The position numbers were made by a program, and so were the translations under genes. The notes under the pieces were generated by a model, which was not told the DNA's origin, did not search any database, and saw only the letters and a program-made list of their open reading frames with translations. A stretch of DNA of 64,000 nucleotides from the NCBI RefSeq assembly GCF_042679565.1, contig NZ_JBHTMY010000001.1:1-64000 (forward strand), read 5' to 3'. Of the stretch, positions 43,060 through 51,387 are shown piece after piece. The stretch is from Namhaeicola litoreus (lineage in GTDB: Bacteria > Bacteroidota > Bacteroidia > Flavobacteriales > Flavobacteriaceae). How positions within the stretch are numbered: position 1 is the stretch's first letter; each line of letters begins with the position of its first letter.

Positions 43060-44514
43060 CTATTTCTTTTCTTTGTTATCGGATACTTCATCATCATCTT
43101 TTTTAAACCCAATCGCCTTTCTCAATTTTTTCTCCGATTTTTTTAGCTCTTCTTCGATCTTTTTGTATTCTCCAATATCCTTAATGGTTACAACTCCGGC
43201 AACCACCTTATTCTCCTGATCTATTATCGGCCTTCCGCTAATGAGCACTCGTCTTTTTTGTTGTAATTCTGGATGCCACAAAACGACATCTACATCATTT
43301 GAAGCCTCACCGGCCAAAGCCCTTTCCATGGGCATATTTTGTGAAGGAAAGACTGTTTTTTCATCGGGGTAATACAATTCAAATTGATCTGAAAATTGAG
43401 CAGGAATATTTTCATCATCCTGAATACCAAAAAGTTGATGTGCCATGTAATTAGCCAAAACCACTTGCTTATCAGAATTTGCCACAATAACACCGTCACC
43501 TATATTATCTACAATCAAGGCCAACTGCTGCTGGCTTTCGTATAATTGATTCAAAGCAAGTTCCTCCTCCTGTTCCTGTTTTAACATTTCGGTCATGTCT
43601 CTTGCGATCGCATACAAGAAACCCGTTTCAATATCGGAAGTAGCTGTCCATGAAAGTGATTTTATACTTCCATCTTTGCAGATCCATCTGTTAATAAAAT
43701 TCAATGTAGAAACTCCCTGTTGTAATTTTTTAATTTCTTCTTCAGTTTTGGCTAAATCATCTGGGTGAATATATTGGCTAAATGGATGGTTTAATAATTC
43801 CTCACTCGAATAACCCAATACTTTTGAAAGGGCAGGATTGATTTTGACAAATTTTTCATCAGATGCCACAACTAATATATCCATTGAGAGCATGAAAAAC
43901 TTCTCTCCAGCAATCAAAGATCTTTCAATATTTTTTCTTTCTGTAATATCTGTTCCAATGCTCCCTATGGCAAAAACTCGATTATCTGTATCGAATAGAG
44001 GAAATTTCACCGATAAATAGGTATGAGGTCCGTCGTCCTGCTCGACAACTTCTTCTATCTTTATCTCCTGACCATTTTTTAAGGCTTCCAAGTCTGCATT
44101 CCTAAATTCATCTGCAATTTCTTTGTCCAGAAAATCGTGATCAGTTTTCCCAATGATGTTCTTCTCATCCAAGCCAAATAATGCGGCAAATTGCTTATTA
44201 ATGGTTAAATATTCACCATTTATTTTCTTGACAGATATAGGTAAAGATGTATTGTCTATAATTGATTGGATCAACATTCTATTTTCCACAAGGTTTATCT
44301 CTGACTTTCTTCTCGCCTTTAATTGTCTTTTGATGATGATGTAAACCACTGTTAACATAATCAAGGACATGACAATAAGTAAAAGAACAATCCAATCCAA
44401 GGTAACTGTTTCTCTATTAGCGAGTCGATGCCAATAAATAAGACCAAGCACCAATACAACTAGGATATTGATGACAAAACCTATGACAATTTTCTTTTCG
44501 AAAGATATTTTCAT
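43060..44514 (-). CDS. Membrane sensor with three PAS domains, no kinase
   Basis: A 484-residue protein. Two membrane helices (about 9-28 and 40-62) are followed by three PAS domains (about 76-195, 202-312 and 330-450). The last carries the PAS-associated stretch VTIKDIGEYKKIEEELKKSE, which usually leads into a histidine kinase. Here the protein ends after a short Lys/Asp/Glu-rich tail (KKDDDEVSDNKEKK). No HisKA, HATPase, GGDEF or EAL domain is visible. It could be an adaptor or a sensor that lost its kinase. No kinase gene lies directly downstream. Confidence 0.8.
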   Translation of the reverse strand: MKISFEKKIVIGFVINILVVLVLGLIYWHRLANRETVTLDWIVLLLIVMSLIMLTVVYIIIKRQLKARRKSEINLVENRMLIQSIIDNTSLPISVKKINGEYLTINKQFAALFGLDEKNIIGKTDHDFLDKEIADEFRNADLEALKNGQEIKIEEVVEQDDGPHTYLSVKFPLFDTDNRVFAIGSIGTDITERKNIERSLIAGEKFFMLSMDILVVASDEKFVKINPALSKVLGYSSEELLNHPFSQYIHPDDLAKTEEEIKKLQQGVSTLNFINRWICKDGSIKSLSWTATSDIETGFLYAIARDMTEMLKQEQEEELALNQLYESQQQLALIVDNIGDGVIVANSDKQVVLANYMAHQLFGIQDDENIPAQFSDQFELYYPDEKTVFPSQNMPMERALAGEASNDVDVVLWHPELQQKRRVLISGRPIIDQENKVVAGVVTIKDIGEYKKIEEELKKSEKKLRKAIGFKKDDDEVSDNKEKK

Positions 44515-44717
44515 TTTAATTTGATTGAAAAATTGTAATTAAGACTCTTTTTGTTTGGTATAACTAAAAATAATTAAATAAACCCGAACTAAGGGACTAT
44601 CAAACAAATTAAATGAAAAGTTGGTATTTTAAAAGTGTGATATACAATCATACCCAGTAACATACCACATTGTCGGTAACTGAATTGGTAGTTATTTTTA
44701 AATTTCCTTTTTTGTAT

Positions 44718-45239
44718 TTAAAGGTTACAAAGTTTTTGTCCGAATTGATCTACATCATCCCAATTGGTGTATTCAATTTTAGTTTCTGGATTTGTTGGCC
44801 CTTTTGTCATCCACATGATGAATTGGATCATGATTCGGTCAAAAAATGTGTACTTTTTATAATCCAACATCCCGGCAAAAACATCAACTTGATCTGGGCG
44901 CCAATCAGTAGATTTAAAATATTTAATTACATATGGATTTGTTTCCGCACTCTTTTTTTCAGGTTTTCTCGCGACCAGATTTACCGAAAAGAAAGCAGTT
45001 TTTATTTTGGCTAACTTTTTCTTTTGTTCTTCAATAAAGGCAATAATGTCCTTGTGATGAATTCCATACCTAATGCTTGAGCCTATGATAATTCTATCAA
45101 ATTTCAAGACATCTTCATGAAATTGATCTATAGAATACATTTCTATATCCTGTTGATTCTTTTGTAAAACTTTTTTTAAATGATCTGAGATTTTCTTGGT
45201 TTGACCATCAACAGATGCGTAAATTAATGCTGTTCTCAT
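44718..45239 (-). CDS. hemG: Protoporphyrinogen IX dehydrogenase (menaquinone), flavodoxin type
   Basis: A 173-residue flavodoxin-fold enzyme that oxidises protoporphyrinogen IX to protoporphyrin IX in haem synthesis, with menaquinone as acceptor. It has the FMN loop (LIYASVDGQTKKIS) and the HemG-specific long insert with SVNLVARKPEKKSAETNPYV and the membrane-associated helix FDRIMIQFIMWM. The match to Escherichia coli HemG is clear. It is monocistronic. Confidence 0.9.
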   Translation of the reverse strand: MRTALIYASVDGQTKKISDHLKKVLQKNQQDIEMYSIDQFHEDVLKFDRIIIGSSIRYGIHHKDIIAFIEEQKKKLAKIKTAFFSVNLVARKPEKKSAETNPYVIKYFKSTDWRPDQVDVFAGMLDYKKYTFFDRIMIQFIMWMTKGPTNPETKIEYTNWDDVDQFGQKLCNL

Positions 45240-45368
45240 ACAACCTTCTTTTAAGATAAGGTTCGGGCGGACTATTTAAATCAGAAAACCACCACCCGTA
45301 TCTTATTTATAATCAAAGTTAAGGTTTAAAAAAAGAATGTTTTATGACCAATATCAACCTCTCTAGAA

Positions 45369-47495
45369 TTAACTCATACCAGACAAAACTCTCTGGGGTG
45401 TAATGGGTAATCTATTCACTCTCGCCCCACAAGCATCAAAAACAGCATTAGCGATAGAAGCTCCTACACAAATAATAGCAGGTTCTCCTCCACCTTGAGG
45501 TTTCGCGTCCATTTTATCTATAAAAACGCAATTAATCTCTGGCGTTTTAGAGAAGCGTGTAAATTCATAATTATTAAAATTATCGGTTTTCATCTTTCCT
45601 CCTTCAAATTCTATTTCTTCAAATAATGCATAGCCAACACCCATTGTAATACCCCCTTCTGTTTGTATGGTTGCGCCATGAGGATTTACAACTTGCCCCA
45701 TATCCTGAGCGCAAATAACCCGTATCACTTTTACTTCTCCGGTTTGCTTATTAACCTCTACTTCTGAAATCATTGCCACTAAAGTCCCGGCATCTTGCCC
45801 TAGTGCAATTCCAAATCCACGGTTTGATTTTTTCTCTTTTCCCCAACCAAAAGTTTCTGCTGCCAATTTTAATGTTGCCACCATATTTTGATCTTTCAGG
45901 TTACGAATTCTGAAGTCATAAGGATCAATGCCTGCGGCATTGGCTAAAACATCGATATGTGATTCTCTGGCAAAAGTTGTGGTGTTATTTCCAGGAGCTC
46001 TCCAAGCACCCGTGCCAAACGGATGTACACCAGATTTATTAAACATTCTAGTTCTGTTATCTGGTATGTCATAAAACAGATTGGTACCTCTGGTCCCTGC
46101 ACAATAAATATCAAAATCCCAAACTGTCAACTCACCCTTTTCATCAACTCCAGCGCCTACATTTACAACTGCCGCAGTCCTAAATCGATTATAAAAAAAT
46201 TCTTCCTTTCGAGAAAACGACAGTTGCACAGGCTTACCTACTTTTTTTGCTATTAAGGCCGCTTCTATGGCTTGGCTATTAAATCCTTTTCCTCCAAAAC
46301 CTCCACCTAAAAAGACCTGTTTAACATGAACTTTCTCCTCGGGCATATTTAATTCCTTTGCTACCTGACTTCTTGTACCAAAAGGCGTTTGTGTAGAAAC
46401 CCACATCGTTAATTTATCTCCTTCAAAATAGCAGGTAGCGGCATGTGTTTCCATACAGGCATGCGCCTTATACCCGTCTAAATACTTTCCTTCAAGATAG
46501 ATTTTAGATTTAGCCTTTCCGACTTTAAGACTTCCCGCTTCTTCAAATACTTTAGACTCTTTAATCTGTTCTTCCAGATAGTTAAATATGGATTCTTGAT
46601 CTACCTTAAGTTCTGGCGATTTCCATATAACCCTTATACTGTTCATGGCTTTATTCGCCACTTCAGGATCTTTATGCACAACAGCAACAAAATCATCTGT
46701 TTCTACAAATTCAATATCCTCAAAATCTGATAATCCTGAAGTGTCTACACTTACCTTTTCTGAACCAAAAATGTCTGGCCTTACTATTTTGGCATAAACC
46801 ATGCCCGGCAGTTTGATGTCAGCAGTATATTTTGCTTTACCCGTTACTTTTGCCTCAGCATCCATACTCAAAATAGGCTTTCCAATTATTTTAAAGTCTT
46901 TTGCTTTTTTTATTTGAGGCTTCTCTTTGAGGTTCTTTACAATTTTCTGACCTTTAGTTAATTCCGCATAACTTATTTTTTTTGAAGGATCATTTTTTAC
47001 ATAAATCGCTCCGTTATTTACTTGAAGTAGATCTTTAGAAATTTCAAATTTTTCTGAAGCAAGGTCTAGTAATACTTCCCTTGCCTCTGCCGCCGCGGCT
47101 CTTATGACAGGATCAGTAAATCTAGTTGTTAGGGAACCCCAAGTTCCGGCATCATATGGACATAGTTCTGTGTCTCCCATCACCATATCGACATCATAAA
47201 CAGACACTTCCAGTTCTTCTGCCAATACCTGAGCCAAAGAAGTGACAATTCCCTGACCCATTTCAATTTTACCAGTATAACAATCCACCCTGCCGTTTTC
47301 TTTTACACGCAGGTAAGCGTTAAAATTGAGATCTTCAGAAGTATTGGAACAACTCGCATTTAACAAGCTAATATCTCCTAAACAAAAAACTACGATGATT
47401 CCACTTCCTAAATTTTTTAAAAATTTACGTCTGTCGTATACCGGAGCTTGGTATAGATCATTAAAAAATATATCATTTTGAAGATCTCGTTTCAT
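45369..47495 (-). CDS. Molybdenum hydroxylase large subunit (xanthine dehydrogenase family, IorB-like)
   Basis: A 708-residue molybdopterin-binding subunit. The N-terminal segment has a twin-arginine-type signal (DRRKFLKNLGSGIIVV), so the enzyme is exported folded. The Mo-cofactor motifs are GGGFGGKGFNSQ, GAWRAPGNN and the active-site Glu in GGGEPAIICVGA. The single large chain with a small 2Fe-2S partner is the isoquinoline 1-oxidoreductase layout; the substrate here is probably an aldehyde or an N-heterocycle. Its start overlaps the stop of the 2Fe-2S gene by 4 bases (ATGA). Confidence 0.88.
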   Translation of the reverse strand: MKRDLQNDIFFNDLYQAPVYDRRKFLKNLGSGIIVVFCLGDISLLNASCSNTSEDLNFNAYLRVKENGRVDCYTGKIEMGQGIVTSLAQVLAEELEVSVYDVDMVMGDTELCPYDAGTWGSLTTRFTDPVIRAAAAEAREVLLDLASEKFEISKDLLQVNNGAIYVKNDPSKKISYAELTKGQKIVKNLKEKPQIKKAKDFKIIGKPILSMDAEAKVTGKAKYTADIKLPGMVYAKIVRPDIFGSEKVSVDTSGLSDFEDIEFVETDDFVAVVHKDPEVANKAMNSIRVIWKSPELKVDQESIFNYLEEQIKESKVFEEAGSLKVGKAKSKIYLEGKYLDGYKAHACMETHAATCYFEGDKLTMWVSTQTPFGTRSQVAKELNMPEEKVHVKQVFLGGGFGGKGFNSQAIEAALIAKKVGKPVQLSFSRKEEFFYNRFRTAAVVNVGAGVDEKGELTVWDFDIYCAGTRGTNLFYDIPDNRTRMFNKSGVHPFGTGAWRAPGNNTTTFARESHIDVLANAAGIDPYDFRIRNLKDQNMVATLKLAAETFGWGKEKKSNRGFGIALGQDAGTLVAMISEVEVNKQTGEVKVIRVICAQDMGQVVNPHGATIQTEGGITMGVGYALFEEIEFEGGKMKTDNFNNYEFTRFSKTPEINCVFIDKMDAKPQGGGEPAIICVGASIANAVFDACGARVNRLPITPQRVLSGMS

Positions 47496-47974
47496 AATTT
47501 TACTTTTTTATTCATTTCTTTTGAAGCAGTTTGAATGGCATCGACAATTCGATTATAAGCTCCACATCTACATAAATTAGCGTCCATTCCTACAATGATT
47601 TCTTCTCGGGTAGGCGCAGGATTTTGCATTAGGAGTCCGTATGCATTCATGATCATCCCTGAAGTACAATAACCACATTGCAAGGCATCATGAGTAATAA
47701 ATGCTTTTTGCAGTGGATGTAACTCTCCGTTTTGACTCAATCCTTCAATGGTAAGAATATCTGCGCCATCTAGATCTTCTGCAAAAATCATACAAGATCT
47801 AATAGCTTCACTATTGATTAAAACCGTACACGCACCACACTCCCCTATACCACATCCATACTTTGTTCCGGTTTGGTCTAAATAAACTCGAATAAGTGTT
47901 AAAAGAGATTCTTCGCCATGAACATCTAGCGATACAGATTGTCCATTTAATTTAAATTTTACAGATTGCTTCAT
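47492..47974 (-). CDS. 2Fe-2S subunit of the molybdenum hydroxylase (IorA-like)
   Basis: A 160-residue protein with two 2Fe-2S clusters: the plant-ferredoxin-type ligands Cys41, Cys46, Cys49 and Cys61 (CGIGECGAC), and Cys100, Cys103, Cys135 and Cys137 (CGYC and CRC). It passes electrons from the Mo subunit encoded next. The frame extends to a TTG at 48046 and an ATG at 48040, but the start at 47974 (MKQSVKFKLNG) gives the normal size. No dedicated maturation or cytosine-dinucleotide transferase gene is nearby. Confidence 0.88.
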   Translation of the reverse strand: MKQSVKFKLNGQSVSLDVHGEESLLTLIRVYLDQTGTKYGCGIGECGACTVLINSEAIRSCMIFAEDLDGADILTIEGLSQNGELHPLQKAFITHDALQCGYCTSGMIMNAYGLLMQNPAPTREEIIVGMDANLCRCGAYNRIVDAIQTASKEMNKKVKL

Positions 47975-48246
47975 CGTAATTTTTTTAAAATTGGCAAAAG
48001 CCAAAAAATCACCAATAAAGTTAGAAAATAATTCCTTCATTATCAATGAACTTCAGGTTTTTCTATTACATTTAGAATGATTCAACCAAAGTTTTCTGAT
48101 CAAATTTTTTGATGAAAATCTTTTACCATTAATTTATTGAACATTGTCAAAAAATAATCTTCTCTGACAGAAAAAGTGAAAATAGTTTTTAAATAATTCA
48201 TTTGTATTGAATCAAAATCAAGGTTATAATAATTCATTTATTCGTT

Positions 48247-48254
48247 TATATTTG
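48247..48254 (+). promoter_or_regulatory. Promoter element of the SusR-like regulator gene
   Basis: TATATTTG is an exact TAnnTTTG match ending 16 bases before the TTG start codon at 48271. No -33 TTG is at the right distance. The preceding 200 bases separate the divergent molybdenum hydroxylase genes from the glucan locus. Confidence 0.5.
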
Positions 48255-48270
48255 TTCTAAAATTGAGCGC

Positions 48271-51102
48271 TTGAAGAAGCTAATAGTTTTCCGTTTTTTC
48301 TCAATAGCTGTAACTTTTATTGCATTTTTGTTAAATTATCAGCTGATCTGTCAGGAGTTACCTCCTATTCAAAATTTTACTACACAAGATTATTTGGCGG
48401 GTAATCAAAATTGGTCTATCGCTGAGGCAGGCAACAAGTATATTTATATTGCAAATAATGAAGGTCTTTTAGAATATAATGGGGCAACATGGAAGATTTA
48501 TTCTTCTCCGAATCAATCTGTCATAAGAAGTGTAAGTGTTATCAATGACAGATTATATACGGGTTGTTTTAGAGAGTTTGGTTATTGGGAGAGAAATGAA
48601 TTTGGCAATTTAGATTACTACTCGCTCAGCGAAAAAATAAAAGACAAACTTGATGATGATGAACATATTTGGAAGATTTTTTCTTTCGATAATTGGGTGG
48701 TATTTCAATCTCTTCACAACATCTATTTTTATGACACGATAAGTCACGTTTTTAAGATTGTTCATTCAGAGACGCTGATATCAAAGGCTTTTAGAGTAGA
48801 TAAAGATATCTTTTACCATAGGTTGGATTTTGGTCTTTATAAAATCGAGAATGGGATTTCTAAAATTTTTTCAGATGATCCATCGATCAAAGAAAACAAC
48901 ATCATCAGTATTTTTTCTAAAGACAATAAATTATTTATCCTCACCTCGGAAGAGGGTTTTTACTTCTTTGAAAACAAAACTTTAAAACATTGGAATATTG
49001 AGGCAGATGAAGAACTAAGAAGTTCAAGTATTTATAGTAGTGCGATATTAAGTGATGGCAGTTTTATTATAGGAACCATCTCAAAAGGATTAATCCATTT
49101 AAATAAAGAAGGAAATATAGTTCAGCATTTTAATAAAAATCATGGCCTCCAAAATAATACTGTCCTGTCTGTTTTTGAAGATTCGCATGAGAATATCTGG
49201 TTAGGACTAGACAATGGAATAAGCTTAATTAATTTGAATTCACCTTATCTCGAATTTAATGATGGGGATGGTAGTTTGGGCACAGTTTACACTTCTATTC
49301 TTCATAATGAATTGTTATATCTCGGTACAAATCAGGGGCTTTTTGTAAAACCCTTTGAGTCAGATGAAAAGTTTAAACCTATTCCCGGCACCGAAGGGCA
49401 AGTTTGGTGTTTAAAAGAATTTTCCGGAGAATTATTTTGTGGACATAATAATGGCACCTATCTCATTGAAGATGCAAAAGCGACTCATATTTCTCATGTT
49501 GTCGGGACTTGGGACATAAAGCCAATTAAGAACTCCAATTTACTCTTACAAGGGCATTACAACGGGCTAAATATTCTTGAAAAACAAAATGGAAAATGGA
49601 AAATTCGCAATCATTTAAAAGATTTTAATATTTCATCGCGACAATTTGAATTGATAGATGAGAATATTCTTTTTGTCTATCATGAATACCAAGGTTTGTA
49701 CAAACTAGAATTGGATCAAAACTTTGAAAAAGTAAAAAATTTCTCAGTTGTACTGAGCGCACCTCAAGGATTAAAATCCGATTTAATTCACTTTCAAAAT
49801 AAACTTTATTATAGTTGTAAGGAAGGAGTTTTTGAATATCAAGAAAGTACAAACCACTTTATAAAAGATACGCTTCTAACAAAACAATTTTTGGGTGAGG
49901 ATCAATTTGTCTCCGGAACATTATTATTAGATTCTTTAGATCAATCTTTGTGGGGATTTACTAAAGAACACATTGTTAAACTAATGCCGGGTAAACTGAC
50001 AAATCAACTGAAAAGAATAGCTTTTTCTTTGCCAAATCCGTTTAGAGGTACGGTATCCGGCTATGAGAATATTACAAGATTAAAAAACAATAATTACCTT
50101 ATTGGCACCTCAAACGGTTATTTAATCATTGATACGGATAAGTTAGAAGAAGAAAAAAATGATTTTTATGTAAACATTGCATCAGTTCAAAATAGTTTTT
50201 TAGACAAGGAAAAAGCAAACGTATCCTTTTTTCAAACAAACCCATTTCCTTACGAAACCAATAATTTTTATTTTCAGTTTGGCGTGACAGTATTAGACAA
50301 TATTTTTCCCATTCAATACCAACATAAGCTAGAAGGAATATACAATGAATGGAGTGATTGGACAAATAAATCTGAAATTTCCTATGAAAACTTACCAGCT
50401 GGAAACTATATCTTTAAACTAAGGGCAAAACAAGGAAATGTATTGTCAAAAAATATAACTTCGTTCGCCTTTCAAATAGAAAAACCTTGGTATCTCAGTA
50501 ATAAAATGATTTTGTTTTATGCTGCGCTCTTCATTTTATTTATTCTTTTGATTAACCTAATTAACAGGTGGTATTACAGAAAACAAAAGCAAAAATTGCT
50601 AGAAGAAGAAAAAAGGGTTTTACTCATGAAGCAATTAAATAGTGAAAAAGAAATCATCCAATTAAAAAATGAAAAGCTTCAGAATGAAATAGAAAACAAA
50701 TCAAATGAGTTAATGAATTCTACCTCTAACGTGATCAAATTAAATGAAATGCTTACATCTATTAGAAGCGGCCTCGAGCCCGTTAAGGATGAACCTAAAA
50801 TTAAGCGAGTTATTAATATGATTAATCAAAAATTAAATAATAATTCAGATTGGGAAACATTTCAGGAAGCATTTAATAATACAGATCGTGATTTTCTTCA
50901 CAAGATTAAAACAGCACATCCCACTCTAACCCCGCACGATCTGAGACTGTGCACTTATTTAAGGATGAACCTTACATCTAAAGAAATTGCTCCGCTTTTG
51001 AACATCTCTCCTAGAAGTGTAGAAATAAAAAGGTATCGTTTGAGAAAAAAAATGAACCTAGAGCATGAAAATAGCTTAGTAGAGTATATTTTGAGTATTT
51101 AA
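48271..51102 (+). CDS. SusR-like membrane regulator (propeller sensor, LuxR-type HTH)
   Basis: A 943-residue regulator of the glucan locus. After a signal anchor (to about residue 28), about 700 residues form a periplasmic beta-propeller (two-component regulator propeller repeats) and a Y_Y_Y domain. A membrane helix lies at about 742-765, followed by a coiled coil and a LuxR/GerE-type helix-turn-helix (about 886-943, LTPHDLRLCTYLRMNLTSKE and RSVEIKRYRLRKK). There is no kinase or receiver domain. The start is a TTG at 48271, the first codon after the -7 box. It probably senses an oligosaccharide and turns on susC 285 bases downstream. Confidence 0.88.
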   Translation: MKKLIVFRFFSIAVTFIAFLLNYQLICQELPPIQNFTTQDYLAGNQNWSIAEAGNKYIYIANNEGLLEYNGATWKIYSSPNQSVIRSVSVINDRLYTGCFREFGYWERNEFGNLDYYSLSEKIKDKLDDDEHIWKIFSFDNWVVFQSLHNIYFYDTISHVFKIVHSETLISKAFRVDKDIFYHRLDFGLYKIENGISKIFSDDPSIKENNIISIFSKDNKLFILTSEEGFYFFENKTLKHWNIEADEELRSSSIYSSAILSDGSFIIGTISKGLIHLNKEGNIVQHFNKNHGLQNNTVLSVFEDSHENIWLGLDNGISLINLNSPYLEFNDGDGSLGTVYTSILHNELLYLGTNQGLFVKPFESDEKFKPIPGTEGQVWCLKEFSGELFCGHNNGTYLIEDAKATHISHVVGTWDIKPIKNSNLLLQGHYNGLNILEKQNGKWKIRNHLKDFNISSRQFELIDENILFVYHEYQGLYKLELDQNFEKVKNFSVVLSAPQGLKSDLIHFQNKLYYSCKEGVFEYQESTNHFIKDTLLTKQFLGEDQFVSGTLLLDSLDQSLWGFTKEHIVKLMPGKLTNQLKRIAFSLPNPFRGTVSGYENITRLKNNNYLIGTSNGYLIIDTDKLEEEKNDFYVNIASVQNSFLDKEKANVSFFQTNPFPYETNNFYFQFGVTVLDNIFPIQYQHKLEGIYNEWSDWTNKSEISYENLPAGNYIFKLRAKQGNVLSKNITSFAFQIEKPWYLSNKMILFYAALFILFILLINLINRWYYRKQKQKLLEEEKRVLLMKQLNSEKEIIQLKNEKLQNEIENKSNELMNSTSNVIKLNEMLTSIRSGLEPVKDEPKIKRVINMINQKLNNNSDWETFQEAFNNTDRDFLHKIKTAHPTLTPHDLRLCTYLRMNLTSKEIAPLLNISPRSVEIKRYRLRKKMNLEHENSLVEYILSI

Positions 51103-51126
51103 TTAACTTTACATATTAAAATATTA

Positions 51127-51147
51127 CCTCAACATTCCCTCAACATT
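51127..51147. repeat. Tandem repeat CCTCAACATT, 11-base period, upstream of susC
   Basis: CCTCAACATT occurs at 51127-51136 and 51138-51147, an 11-base period of about one helical turn. It lies in the 285-base gap between the regulator gene and susC and could be a binding site for the regulator. A second 11-base-period repeat, TTAAGAAA at 51333-51340 and 51344-51351, lies closer to susC. Confidence 0.45.
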
Positions 51148-51302
51148 TACCTTTCTTAACCGTTTAAGATTAGTAAAATATAGTCATCTCTCCTAACTCA
51201 TCAAATCGTCAAAAAGATATCTAAATCCTTTCCTAATATATCCTTCGAGTCTATTTCTCAACTAAAAGGATCATATTCCATTTATACTATTTTGTCATTT
51301 TT

Positions 51303-51328
51303 GACCCTGTATATTTTTTGTATAGGTC
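51303..51328. promoter_or_regulatory. Imperfect inverted repeat upstream of susC
   Basis: GACCCTGTATA and TATAGGTC are imperfect inverted arms around TTTTTTG. They lie 60-85 bases before the susC ATG, with a weak promoter (TTG 51341-51343, TATTACTT 51361-51368) downstream. This could be the regulator's operator; the symmetry is imperfect. Confidence 0.3.
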
Positions 51329-51387
51329 GATATTAAGAAATTGTTAAGAAACCTGCATAATATTACTTAACTCAAATTAAATATTTT

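Noticed and set aside
47975..48046. Longer N-terminus of the 2Fe-2S subunit
   Set aside because: The extra 24 residues do not resemble a secretion signal or the family N-terminus.
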